A program made the position numbers and the translations under genes. From the NCBI GenBank assembly GCA_028292565.1, contig JAQGMD010000371.1:1-31838 (forward strand): 31,838 nt of DNA, in the 5' to 3' direction. Below, one piece after another: positions 1-8,551 of the stretch; position 1 is the stretch's first letter; each line of letters starts with the position of its first letter. This DNA comes from Burkholderia sp. Lineage in GTDB: Bacteria; Pseudomonadota; Gammaproteobacteria; Burkholderiales; Burkholderiaceae. The notes below the pieces were generated by a model, which saw only the letters and a program-made list of their open reading frames with translations, had not been told where the DNA came from and did not search any database.

Positions 1-5
1 AACGA

Positions 6-341
6 GTGAGAATCGATTGGGGCAGCTGCGCGGCTGACCTCACCATCATCGAGCAAGTGGTACTCGTGCGGAATCGTGACCAGCATCCGGAAAGTATCAC
101 GACGGTTCGAGCGACCCATGCCGAGAAGGACTGGCAACGTTATCCGCAGCCGTTTTTTCTGAGCGAGCGGGAAGCCAAACTGTTCCAGGATGGCGAGGGC
201 CCGAGCCTGTTCATGTCGCCGTCGCTTCATGTCTCGCGGGACAAGCTCATGACGGCAATCGAGCAGGTAGAGTGCCTATGCGAATGGCTCGAAGAAAAAA
301 TGTTTGGCGCCAAGTATCCGTCGCGGATATGCCGCAATTGA
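6..341 (+). CDS. Hypothetical protein, probably the C-terminal end of a longer gene
   Basis: This frame stays open to the left edge of the window, so the true start may lie outside. The GTG at position 6 is only the first possible start that can be seen. The visible 111 residues are hydrophilic, with no membrane segment or signal peptide, and end in a charged helical stretch rich in Glu and Cys (VECLCEWLEEKMFG). I do not recognise the family. A hairpin with an imperfect 8-bp stem follows the stop codon directly, which supports this as the real end of a transcription unit. Confidence 0.45.
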   Translation: MRIDWGSCAADLTIIEQVVLVRNRDQHPESITTVRATHAEKDWQRYPQPFFLSEREAKLFQDGEGPSLFMSPSLHVSRDKLMTAIEQVECLCEWLEEKMFGAKYPSRICRN

Positions 342-343
342 GT

Positions 344-370
344 CGGAGGAAGTGTGGACTCACTCCTCTG
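344..370 (+). terminator. Hairpin just after the first gene, possible terminator
   Basis: The stem pairs GAGG plus AGTG (346-349 and 351-354, with one bulged A) with CACTCCTC (361-368) around a six-base loop. It starts three bases after the stop codon at 341. No run of T follows, so intrinsic termination is uncertain. Confidence 0.35.
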
Positions 371-651
371 GGTCACGACCCACGCGCCAATCAGGGTCGA
401 CCATGTCAAGACACCTAGGACTGTATTTCGAAGCCGGTCGGCTCGAAGAAGACTTCGCCGCCACCCCACGAAATTGCTGATCCGTGAATATTGGTTGCCA
501 TCACTGGGGACAAGGCCGGTGTAACATTGGCGCCTAGTCACGTACTGCACTTTCACCTCGTACGTGAACGCACCCGTTCTGCGACGTACTCGTATTGGGA
601 GACAATCGCGCAAGCGGCGCGACACCCACAAAGGCTAGGGGTAGGGCATAC
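371..651. other. Non-coding stretch, nothing recognisable
   Basis: Between the first gene and the AlbA_2 gene there is no convincing reading frame. Short self-complementary words occur (GGGTC-AC-GACCC near 371-382, CGAAG-AAGA-CTTCG near 444-457), but there is no clear promoter, repeat or RNA gene. The region probably holds the promoter of the downstream gene, which I could not locate. Confidence 0.4.
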
Positions 652-2617
652 ATGACTGAAGTATCCACATTAGATGATATATCGACGCTCGCCGAGAGTG
701 CGGATTTGGAATTCAAGGCAGCGCAGGGGCGTGATGGCAGAGGAGAGGTTCCAGAGGATTTTTGGAAAAGCTATAGCGCCATGGCGAATGGCGATGGCGG
801 GATGATCTGGTTGGGCATACAGGAAAAGCCGCGTGGCGAATTCCGAGTCGTAGGGATTACTGAAGTAGAGCGGGTGCGCAAAGCGCTTTGGGACAATCTG
901 CACAACCGCAAGCAGATTAGTGTCAACTTGTTAAACGAGCATCAAGTGCAACCGATGCTAATCGAGTGTAAAACGGTGTTACGGGTGGAAGTGCCCCGTG
1001 CGTCGCGCCAAAACAAGCCGGTACATTTGGGAATGAACCCGTTTGGCGGCACATATCTCCGTCGGCACGAGGGCGATTATCCTGCCGAGGAGGAAGTCGT
1101 GCGCCGGATGTTGGCGGAGCGAGTCGAGGATTCCCGCGACGAGCGAATCCTGAAGGGTTTCGACTTCAGCGATCTGGATATGGATACGGTAGGCCGCCTA
1201 CCGCAACCGTTTTGCAGCGGTGAAAGCCGGCCATGTATGGACCGATTTATCGGTTGCCGATTTTCTTGAGCGCATAGGCGCGACTGGCAAAAATCGAGAC
1301 GAAGGCTATTCTGGGCTGCGACTCGCGGGGCTGTTGATGTTTGGTCGAGCCGAGGTGATTCGTGATGCGCTGCCTCATTACATGGTCGATTATCAGGAGC
1401 GGTCCGAGGCCCGGGCCGAGCTGCGCTGGATCGACCGGCTGGTACCGGACGGCAGCTGGTCCGGCAATTTGTACGATTTTTTCCGGAAGGTCTACCAGAA
1501 GCTCACAGCCGATCTGAAGGTGCCGTTCCAGTTGCAGGACGGCCAGCGCATCGAAGATACGCCGGGGCATGAGGCCTTGCGTGAGGCCTTGGCCAACACA
1601 CTGATTCATGCCGATTTTTCTGGGAGAGTATCGGTGTTGGTAGTGAAGCGACCCGATATGTTCGGTTTTCGTAACCCCGGCCTGATGCGCATGCCGATTG
1701 AACAGGCGGTGGCGGGTGGGACCAGTGACTGCCGTAATCGCCGTTTGCAAACGATGTTCCAGCTTGTAGGTTACGGCGACCATGCCGGGTCGGGTTTGCC
1801 GAAGATCTATCACAATTGGGCCGGCCAACATTGGCGACGGCCGGTGTTGTACGAGAAGCGCGAGCCGGAGCAGACACTGATGGAGCTGCACATGACCAGT
1901 CTGCTGCCGCCCCAAGTAGTGGCTGAACTGGAGACGCACTTAGGTGCCGAATTTGCCAATCGATCTGGGCCGGAGCGTCTCGCCCTGGTAACGGCGGCGA
2001 CTGAGGGCATGGTAAATCATACTCGCCTCCGTGAAATTTCCACCGATCACCCTACCGACATTTCCAAGATGTTATCGCGCTTGGTGAAAGACGGCTTGCT
2101 CTTGTCAGAGGGGGTCGGCCGAGGAATGGTGTATTTCGTGCCGTGGCAACAAAGTGCTCGGGCGTCCTTGTTTGATATTGAACCGTCAGGTTCGTTACCT
2201 CCGGAGTCCGGGCCGATACCTCCGGACCTACGCCGAGCATCTCCGGAGGTAAGAGAGACAGCTCAGGAGGTAAACGTCGAAACCCGCGATGCCGGCGATA
2301 TTCTTCAGCTGGAATGGTCGGAAATCAGTCCGGCTGAACAGCATACACTGTCCGACCTGGCAACAGCCGTAAGCAACCGGCCACGCGTCACTGCTGAAAT
2401 TCTGCGTGCGACGGTATTGCGTTTGTGCACGGGTCGGTTCTTGGGCTTACGGGTATTGGCCCAGCTATTGAACCGTAATCCAGACGATTTACGCAAGCGG
2501 ACGTTGACCCCGATGGTGGATGAAAAATTGCTGAAGCAGGCATTCCAGTCGAGTAATGACCCGCGCCAAGCCTATACCGCTAATGCGACGGCGCAGAACA
2601 AAGACACAGCGGAATAA
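652..2617 (+). pseudogene. AlbA_2 (Schlafen-type) plus GHKL-ATPase DNA-binding regulator, frameshifted
   Basis: The reading frame from the ATG at 652 gives an N-terminal AlbA_2/Schlafen-like domain (ESADLEFKAAQ and the GDGGMIWLGI strand), then breaks near 1194. The protein continues one frame over with AYRNRFAAVKAGHVW, then a HATPase_c_4-type domain (EALANTLIHADFSG, FRNPG, then GSGLPKI), a winged-helix region and a C-terminal tail. Removing one C from GGCCGCC at 1192-1198 restores a single protein of about 654 residues, normal for this family of transcription-regulator or RecG-like ATP-binding proteins. A linker near 2190-2270 repeats the octamer CTCCGGAN several times. As read, neither half is a complete protein. 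It could be a true inactivating mutation or a sequencing error; the intact rest argues that the event is recent. Confidence 0.8.
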
Positions 2618-2893
2618 CAACGTAGGTCGAGCGTTTCGTGATTACTGGGCCGCTATATTGGCGGTCTGCTAAAACGACGAAGATTATCGCGTCATGTCGG
2701 TTGGAGGGAAGCCGACCAGCTGCGTGTCGGCCAGCACCCGGCATCGCAGGTCCACGAATTCACCGCAAGAGTTTGGAAGCAACGTTTCGTCCAGAATCCG
2801 TTGCGTTCCGATCTACATCATCACGCCAGTCGAAACAACTACACCGCTGACTGACCGGTTACAGTGTAAGAAACCGCTTCCGACATACATCGC
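2618..2893. other. Intergenic stretch between convergent genes, no gene seen
   Basis: This segment separates the end of the AlbA_2 gene from the end of the AHSA1 gene. It contains weak hairpins (CCGC-N7-GCGG near 2650-2664, and GTCGG with CCGAC near 2697-2717) that could end transcription from either side. The short open frames here have no family resemblance and unlike codon use, and I do not call them genes. Confidence 0.4.
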
Positions 2894-3844
2894 TTAGTTC
2901 TTTGCCAAATACGCATCCAATTTATCAAAGGATCCGGTCCAGCCCTGAGTCATGCCGCCTTTTGACTTGATGAAGATGTCGAGTTCTTCACGCGTTGTGG
3001 CTCCGTGAGCTTCCCAAGTCACGGTCACGCGAGTCCGGTCCGTCCCCTCCGCAGTCAGTTCCACGGTCGTCAGCATGGTTTCCGGCCAAGTGGGAGTCAT
3101 CGGATGACGAGAGACCTTCTCGTTCTCATCACAGAACTGTTGGGTATAGACGATGCGGCCGGGTTTCTCCATTTGTAAATATTCGGCTCTTCCATAAAAT
3201 TTCACATCTCCGCCAGCCATGAAATAGAAGGTATTTCCGCCGGGTTTGATGTCGGACCGGATGAATTCCATATCAAACCCCGTAGGGGCCAGCCACTGTG
3301 AAAAGTGTTTTGGATTCGTCCACATCTCGAACATCAGTTCAATGGGCGCATCGAAGCTTCGATTAATAACGAACTTTTCCTTGCCGGACGATCCTTTTTC
3401 CAGGTATTCCGCAAGCCGATCCCAGGTAGCATCGCCGCCTGCTTTCTTGATAAATTTTCGCGTCTCCTCAGCAGCTTCCGGAGTGGGCAGCGTCATGCTC
3501 ATGTCCATCGTGGTCCTGCCCTGGACTTCAGAGAAAAGAACTGTCACCCGGAACAGAGGAGGCCGGTCATCATTGCCGCCGTGGTCGTAAACCAGTTTGG
3601 AGCGATTTTCGACTTCGAGGTAAAGCGTCTTATTGGGGTAATCGACGCCATCGGGACCGTGCATGGTGTAGCTCCAGCTGCCTCCCGGTTTTAAATCCTT
3701 GCTATGGGTGGTGAGGGTAAAGCCGCGCGGTCCCCACCATTGCGCCACCTGCTCCGGATCGGTCCATGCGTCCCAGACAGCTTGAACAGGAGCATGGAAT
3801 GTCCGGGTGATTCTGATCTCGTTGGATCTATTTTTTGCGGTCAT
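2894..3844 (-). CDS. Double-domain SRPBCC/AHSA1 family protein
   Basis: The product (316 residues from ATG 3844) has two AHSA1-like (activator of Hsp90 ATPase homologue, START/Bet v1 fold) domains in tandem. The first is roughly residues 8-150, opening with ITRTFHAPVQAVWDAWTDPEQVAQWWGP. The second is roughly 155-312, opening with INRSFDAPIELMFEMWTNP and a SQWLAP motif. Most AHSA1 proteins have one domain of about 150 residues, so this is a fusion or internal duplication. The fold makes a hydrophobic pocket; the ligand is unknown. The start at 3844 is preceded by AAAGGA and lies inside the last codons of the ArsR gene upstream, so the two are translationally coupled. ArsR-AHSA1 pairs are a common arrangement in which the regulator controls the pair. 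An in-frame start at 3862 is possible but less likely. Confidence 0.85.
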   Translation of the reverse strand: MTAKNRSNEIRITRTFHAPVQAVWDAWTDPEQVAQWWGPRGFTLTTHSKDLKPGGSWSYTMHGPDGVDYPNKTLYLEVENRSKLVYDHGGNDDRPPLFRVTVLFSEVQGRTTMDMSMTLPTPEAAEETRKFIKKAGGDATWDRLAEYLEKGSSGKEKFVINRSFDAPIELMFEMWTNPKHFSQWLAPTGFDMEFIRSDIKPGGNTFYFMAGGDVKFYGRAEYLQMEKPGRIVYTQQFCDENEKVSRHPMTPTWPETMLTTVELTAEGTDRTRVTVTWEAHGATTREELDIFIKSKGGMTQGWTGSFDKLDAYLAKN

Positions 3845-4193
3845 TTTTCTTTCCTTTCTCATCCTCTGTAGGTGTGACAGTTTTCAAGTAGGCATCGAGG
3901 CGGTCAAAACTCTCCTCCCAAAACATTCGATACTGTTCCATCCAGTCCGCCATGTCCTTGAATGCGGCCCCGTTGAGTTTGCAGGGACGCCATTGGGCTT
4001 GCCGGGTTTTGGTGATGAGGCCGGCTTTCTCCAAAACTTTAATGTGCTTCGTGACCGCAGGCAGACTCATGTCTTTCAGAAACGGCTCGGCCAGGTCAGA
4101 AACGCTGGCCTCCCCTTTACATAGCTGAGCCAGCATGGCCCTTCTGGTCGGGTCAGCGAGTGCCGCGAATGTCTGGCTGAGGTTGTCGTGCAT
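3828..4193 (-). CDS. ArsR/SmtB-family winged-helix repressor
   Basis: This 121-residue protein has the typical ArsR layout: an N-terminal helix with FAALADPTRRAMLAQL, a helix-turn-helix around residues 30-58 (VSDLAEPF, then LPAVTKHIKVLEKAGLI), and a C-terminal dimer helix ending in a Lys-rich tail. It has no cysteine pair suited to metal sensing (the only Cys residues are isolated), so it belongs with the metal-independent SdpR-like members that pair with AHSA1 proteins. Its last 17 bases overlap the start of that partner gene. The inverted repeat just upstream is a plausible autoregulatory operator. Confidence 0.85.
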   Translation of the reverse strand: MHDNLSQTFAALADPTRRAMLAQLCKGEASVSDLAEPFLKDMSLPAVTKHIKVLEKAGLITKTRQAQWRPCKLNGAAFKDMADWMEQYRMFWEESFDRLDAYLKTVTPTEDEKGKKNDRKK

Positions 4194-4214
4194 CCAATTT
4201 CACCGCAAAGTTAA

Positions 4215-4230
4215 TTAACGTGTTGGTTAA
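4215..4230 (-). promoter_or_regulatory. Inverted repeat, candidate ArsR operator
   Basis: Read on the minus strand, TTAAC-CAACAC-GTTAA is a perfect 5-bp inverted repeat in an AT-rich island 22 bp before the ArsR start codon. Its size and position fit a winged-helix dimer site overlapping the promoter. Assignment is by position only. Confidence 0.45.
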
Positions 4231-4286
4231 ATATAGGTCGGGCCGTAGCTCATGTCAAGGGTGCCGGAGGGGGGCGACTCACGCAC

Positions 4287-4479
4287 TAAGGCACCGCGCA
4301 GGAATAAGTTGGTCAATTTTGCTGGCCGTAGCGGGCGCGTTGCAGAGAGCCTGTTCTTCTTTTTGCTTGCGAACGTGTTGCTCGTCGTCGCCATAGCTCG
4401 CTATGGCTCCTCCTCACGCCTTGCACCGCATCCCGCCACGGCCGCCAAATTGCCCAACTTATCCCTGCGCGGTGCCTAA
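4287..4479. mobile_element. MITE-like 193-bp inverted-repeat element
   Basis: The two ends are long imperfect inverted repeats of about 48 bp. The left end reads TAAGGCACCGCGCAGG and continues to 4335; the right end, read on the other strand from 4479, is TTAGGCACCGCGCAGG and continues to about 4432. The centre holds a smaller perfect palindrome (GCCATAGC-TC-GCTATGGC). There is no transposase frame inside, so this resembles a miniature inverted-repeat transposable element or a large REP-type repeat. No clear target duplication is visible. It ends right beside a truncated response-regulator gene, which suggests that it took part in the rearrangement. Confidence 0.6.
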
Positions 4480-4624
4480 CGAGGCCCGCCTCGCCTACCG
4501 GGTGGTGACAGACCGAACGGTCGATAGCCATATCAAGAACCTGCGCCGCAAGCTCGACCAGGTGTCGCCGGATCATGAACTGATACGCTCGATTTATGGC
4601 ATTGGATACAAGTTCGAGGCGTAA
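4480..4624 (+). pseudogene. C-terminal remnant of an OmpR/PhoB-type response regulator
   Basis: About 42 codons encode the last part of a winged-helix DNA-binding domain: [20 protein letters not shown], the recognition helix with the following loop, and then [12 protein letters not shown], the signature C-terminal hairpin of the BaeR/PhoB type. The receiver domain and most of the effector domain are missing. The similarity starts about 16 bp after the end of the inverted-repeat element, so the upstream part was probably deleted when that element inserted or recombined. There is no start codon in a sensible place and the fragment is non-functional. No partner kinase is adjacent, although a kinase-less sensor lies at 7377. 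Confidence 0.75.
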
Positions 4625-4655
4625 AGAAAAATCCCATCGTGGCCGGAGCTACGTT

Positions 4656-5630
4656 CTAGTCCACGATGATCCCCGCCTCCTTGACGACTTTTCCCCAACG
4701 CTCGTGTTCCTGAGCCATGTATTGCGTCATTTCCTGAGGGGTGGAGACGCCGACCTCGACGCCGGCCGCCGCGAACGCTTTTGCTGCATCGGGACCGGAC
4801 ATCACTTTCCCGACTTCCGCATTGAGTTTATTGACGATCTCTTTCGGTGTTCCGGCCGGCGCTAACAGGGCCAGCCATACTGTCGCGTCGTAGCCTGGCA
4901 CACCTGATTCCGACAGGGTTGGCACATCCGGGAGCAGCGGACTGCGCTTCGCCGTGGTCACGGCCAATGCCTTGAGCTTGCCTGACGGCACATAGGCTAT
5001 GGCATTAGGCACGCCTGCAAAACTGCTTTCGACGATGCCGCCGACCAGATCCTGCGCAGCCATGTTGCTCCCCTTGTAGGGCACATGCTGCATCTTCAGT
5101 CCCGTCATCGCAGCGAACAGTCCGCCCATCAGATGCTGGGAACTGCCGTTGCCGGAAGACGCATAACGGATGCTGTCGGGCTGAGCCTTCGCCAGCGCAA
5201 TGAACTCCTTCACATTATTGGCTGGCACTTTTGGGTTGATCAATAACACATACGGCGAATCAACCAGTTTGGAAACGGCGACAAAGCTGTTGATGGGGTC
5301 ATACGGCACGTTCTTGTACAGCCATGGGCTGATGACGTGCGTGGTCGAGACCATGACGAGCGTGTAACCGTCGGGAGCGGACTTGGCGACAAAGTCCGTC
5401 CCGATGGTAGAGCCCGCTCCCGGCCGATTTTCGATGATGAACTGCTGGCCCATGGCGACCGAGAGCTTTTGGCCCATCAGCCGGGCGACCACATCGGTGA
5501 AGCCGCCGGGAGCGAAGGGGACGATCAGTTTTACTGATCGGGTTGGATACGACTGCGCCTGTGCTTCGACCGAAAGCGCAGACAGCGAAAGAACCATGCC
5601 TAAAACTGACGAACTGAAAGACAATTTCAT
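4656..5630 (-). CDS. Bug/TctC-family tripartite tricarboxylate transporter substrate-binding protein
   Basis: The 324-residue product has a Sec signal peptide (hydrophobic core VLGMVLSLSALSVEA, likely cleavage after AQA near residue 25). The mature protein is a Bug-type periplasmic binding protein, recognisable from YPTRSVKLIVPFAPGG at its start, the ENRPGAGSTIGTDFVAKSAPDGYTL segment and the late LLAPAGTPKEIVNKLNAEV. Such proteins bind carboxylates, often aromatic or tricarboxylic acids, and deliver them to a TctAB membrane pair or act in sensing. No tctA or tctB gene is nearby, which is usual for the many orphan Bug genes of Burkholderiales. It lies 78 bp downstream of the alpha/beta hydrolase on the same strand and could be cotranscribed. 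The ligand cannot be told from sequence. Confidence 0.9.
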   Translation of the reverse strand: MKLSFSSSVLGMVLSLSALSVEAQAQSYPTRSVKLIVPFAPGGFTDVVARLMGQKLSVAMGQQFIIENRPGAGSTIGTDFVAKSAPDGYTLVMVSTTHVISPWLYKNVPYDPINSFVAVSKLVDSPYVLLINPKVPANNVKEFIALAKAQPDSIRYASSGNGSSQHLMGGLFAAMTGLKMQHVPYKGSNMAAQDLVGGIVESSFAGVPNAIAYVPSGKLKALAVTTAKRSPLLPDVPTLSESGVPGYDATVWLALLAPAGTPKEIVNKLNAEVGKVMSGPDAAKAFAAAGVEVGVSTPQEMTQYMAQEHERWGKVVKEAGIIVD

Positions 5631-5708
5631 AATTTATCCTGTGCAGGAAAGACCCGACATCGAAAAACTATCCATTCCCTTTGTTGCAGTTATCAAGGGA
5701 GAGCGCAG

Positions 5709-6620
5709 CTACCCCTTGAAGACTGGTTCGGGCATGGTGAAGAAGCTGTGCAGGAGGTGGTAAACCGTCTTGTAGTTCTTCTGCTGGAAGCTCGCGTGCG
5801 AGATCCCCTCCATGACACTGAACTGCTTATCCATGTTGGGCAGAAGCGTGTAGAAGTGGATCAGGTCGTCCATGCCTGCGATGCCGTCGTATTCGCCGCG
5901 CAGAATGATGGATGGGACTGTAATTTTCTCCGGGTCGATCAATGGCAACTTCGAGCACATATCGACGTAGGTCCCTGTGGGCACAGAGTCATCCAAAGTG
6001 AGGATGGCATCGGCAAAGGCATTGATGGTGTTCTCATCGGCCGTCCCGGGATGATCGCGATTGAAAATGCTGTGCACGAAATCGCGGTCGATCGGACGGC
6101 GGTTCATTGCTGAAAATTCCGCGAGCCTCTTTTTCCGCTGCTCCAGTGTCGGGCTGCCGTCGCCGGTCCATACAAACGCGTCAAGCGCCAGCCTTGCCAC
6201 CCGCTCAGGATGCCGCTGGGTGAATAGTGCCGCCTTCAGCGCGCCGGACGAAATGCCGTAGACCAGCAGTTTTTCGGCGCCGGTTTTTCCCAGGATGTAT
6301 TCGGCGCCTGCGGCGAGATCGTCCGCACCATTGCTGATGTCAAAATTGATCGGCCGGTCCTTGTCGGAACGACCATACCCTTCATTGTCCATGCACCAGG
6401 TATTGAATCCGCGTGCCGCGAACCAGTCCATCACCGATGAATCCGCTCTTCCGGGCACATGCAGGTCGAATGTTGGCTGCGATGCCATGGACGAACCGTG
6501 AATAAAAAGTATGGTCCCCGCTGGCACGCTCGCTGATGTGGGCTTCTCCCACAAGAACAGATTCACATCTTTTTTCTTGATCCAATGTTCTTTGCCGCCG
6601 GTCCACTGCACATTACTCAT
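5709..6620 (-). CDS. Alpha/beta-hydrolase fold enzyme
   Basis: The 303-residue protein has the full alpha/beta-hydrolase signature. An oxyanion HGSS motif follows the first strand (residues 41-44). The nucleophile elbow is GISSG (122-126, Ser124). The acid is probably Asp245 in RGEYDG and the catalytic base His275 in GISHAS. There is no signal peptide, so it acts in the cytoplasm. The family covers esterases, C-C bond hydrolases and lactonases, and the substrate is unknown. Being next to a carboxylate-binding Bug protein suggests turnover of an ester or ring-cleavage product. The start at 6620 gives a normal N-terminus (MSNVQWTGGKEHW). Confidence 0.85.
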   Translation of the reverse strand: MSNVQWTGGKEHWIKKKDVNLFLWEKPTSASVPAGTILFIHGSSMASQPTFDLHVPGRADSSVMDWFAARGFNTWCMDNEGYGRSDKDRPINFDISNGADDLAAGAEYILGKTGAEKLLVYGISSGALKAALFTQRHPERVARLALDAFVWTGDGSPTLEQRKKRLAEFSAMNRRPIDRDFVHSIFNRDHPGTADENTINAFADAILTLDDSVPTGTYVDMCSKLPLIDPEKITVPSIILRGEYDGIAGMDDLIHFYTLLPNMDKQFSVMEGISHASFQQKNYKTVYHLLHSFFTMPEPVFKG

Positions 6621-6867
6621 TCATGTCTCCAAAAGTTTGGACCTTGTTATCTGGTTGTCCTGGCCCGGTTGATATGCGTTGCTGCGCTCGCCGTACAAAA
6701 TGGCGTCGATTCATTACACCCTGCGATGAAAGGCAGGTGCAATACCACGTTTATGGGATATTGCGGAGGCCCTATGGGGACGCGCGAAACTATTTGACGG
6801 CCAGCAACCACTCATTGTTACCCGGACTTGTTCCGGAAACGTTGCAAATAGGAAATTAGAACTACTC

Positions 6868-7278
6868 ATGATCAAATATAACCAGCCAACGACCATGTTG
6901 TTGTCCGATTGCCTGTTCGACGACTATGGCGTGTCCGACCATCATCGTCATGAATATGACTTCGAGTGCTATCTCGCGCTGCCTGATCTGTATGCCCTGT
7001 GCGTGATCGACGAGCAGGCCCATCCGGAAAAAATGGTCGCGGCGATGATGATCAAAACTAACGTCCCGTTCGAAGACGACCGTTTTCTCGATGGCGTCGT
7101 GACCATCATCGGTGCAGTGCCGCATCTGCACGCCGTGAGTAATCCGCATACCACCGTTCTTCCGGTACCGGTCGAAGCGGGGTCTCCGATCCCGATGTCT
7201 GAAGTGCACGCGCTGGATGTGTTTCGCCAGCTCTGGGCCGAGCATCAGACGACGCAGATTTTGCGCATGTCGGTCTGA
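6868..7278 (+). CDS. Small conserved-looking hypothetical protein
   Basis: This 136-residue frame has codon use like the neighbouring genes and an acidic, His-rich composition (CLFDDYGVSDHHRHEYDFECYL near residues 15-36). It has no signal peptide or membrane segment. I do not recognise the family. The frame on the opposite strand over the same bases looks like a shadow (many Arg and His, no sensible start). A weak AGGAA lies about 13 bases upstream of the ATG. It stands alone, between the divergent alpha/beta hydrolase and the sensor gene. A small ligand-binding or regulatory protein is possible, but nothing specific supports it. Confidence 0.55.
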   Translation: MIKYNQPTTMLLSDCLFDDYGVSDHHRHEYDFECYLALPDLYALCVIDEQAHPEKMVAAMMIKTNVPFEDDRFLDGVVTIIGAVPHLHAVSNPHTTVLPVPVEAGSPIPMSEVHALDVFRQLWAEHQTTQILRMSV

Positions 7279-7376
7279 TTCCATGCGTGCCGCGAGCCCG
7301 ATTCCGGCAGAAATCCACGCGGTCGGGGAGCTACGTGTAGGCTACTGCGTCCTTTATCCTTGCCAAACGTTGAACG

Positions 7377-8436
7377 ATGCGTATTCGGTCGCGCGTGCTC
7401 ATCCTTGTTCTTGCCGTAGTTTTGCCCGCACTTGTCGCTGCGGGGCTTGGCATCGGCTACGTCTATTCCGAGGCGCAAAAATCGTATCGGCAGAGCATGC
7501 GCGAAACTACGCGCGCTCTCGCACTGGTGGTCGACAAGGAGATAGCCGAGCGAGAGGCTATCCTGCGCATCCTGGCGGCCTCGCCCTTCCTCGATGAGGG
7601 CGACATCGCGAACTTCTACACGCTGGCAAAGAGAATGGCTCCTGCGCAGGAGACGACGGTTATCCTTTCCGACGCTTCCGGGACGCTCCTGTTGAATACG
7701 CGTCTCCCTTTCGGTATAGGAAAACAACCGCGAGTGGCGGAGATCCAGGAATTGCGACGCCGCAAGGATCCGCACGCGACGGTGGTTTCCAACGTCTATT
7801 TCGCACCGGTCGGAAAAAACTTCAGCCTCTCGGTTGAGGTGCCTGTCGCGCGCGATGGCCGTATTCTTTATTACCTCGAGATGGGCGCGTTCGCCAGCCA
7901 CCTGCAGGAAGTGTTTGAAGACCAAAAATTGTCACCGTCATGGACGGGCATGATAGTCGACAGAAACGGCGTGGTGGTCGCCCGCAGCAAAGATCCGGAG
8001 GCCTATGTAGGCAAGCGCGTCAGGGAAAGACTCGTACAACAGATTCAAACCGCGCGAGAAGGGTTTCGCGAAAGCGCAAATTCCCTGAGCGGAGAGCAGG
8101 TGATCGTATTCTTCAGTCGCGCGCCTGATTCGGAATGGAGTTTCGTCGTCAGCGTGCCGCAGAGCGAAGTACGCGGCGCTGCCGTTCGGGCAGCTGCCAT
8201 GGTCGCCGGCATTGCGCTGCTCCTCCTCGGCCTGGCTGTGGCCGGCGCGTATATCGTTGGCCGCAGTACTGCCAGGCAGATCGAGGCATTGCGCCTGGGA
8301 GCGGAACAGCTCGGGCGAGGCGAATCCGTCGCCGTCGAGCACTCGGGCATTGTGGAAATGGATGCGGTTAACTCCGCGATGGTCCGGGCCAGCACTGAAA
8401 TCGCTCAATGAACAAATGAATCCCACGGAATCCTGA
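7377..8436 (+). pseudogene. Cache-domain sensor histidine kinase, kinase part lost
   Basis: The frame encodes an N-terminal membrane anchor (residues 6-28), a periplasmic double-Cache sensor (about 45-260, with an ILSDASGTLLLNTRLPFG strand pair and a later MIVDRNGVVVARSKDPEAYVGK), a second membrane segment (about 275-300) and a HAMP-like linker (LRLGAEQLGRGE). It then stops at residue 344 (TGA 8409-8411). In relatives the linker leads into HisKA and HATPase domains. Here the next frame briefly continues the expected text (NEQMNPTES) before its own TGA at 8434-8436. The gene therefore suffered a small frameshift and loss of all downstream kinase sequence. The truncated product could still sit in the membrane, but it cannot signal by phosphotransfer. 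Confidence 0.75.
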
Positions 8437-8551
8437 CGCGCCCCACTGTTCCCGGCATTCAACGATGTTGACCGCCAGCACCCCTACGCGACAGAGCGAT
8501 TGATGTTGGCTATTATTCGCCTTTGTTTAGCACCCCTACATCGAATCAACT

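Noticed and set aside
2638..2897. Two short plus-strand frames after the AlbA_2 gene
   Set aside because: They have no ribosome site, no family resemblance and Arg/Ser-rich noise-like composition.
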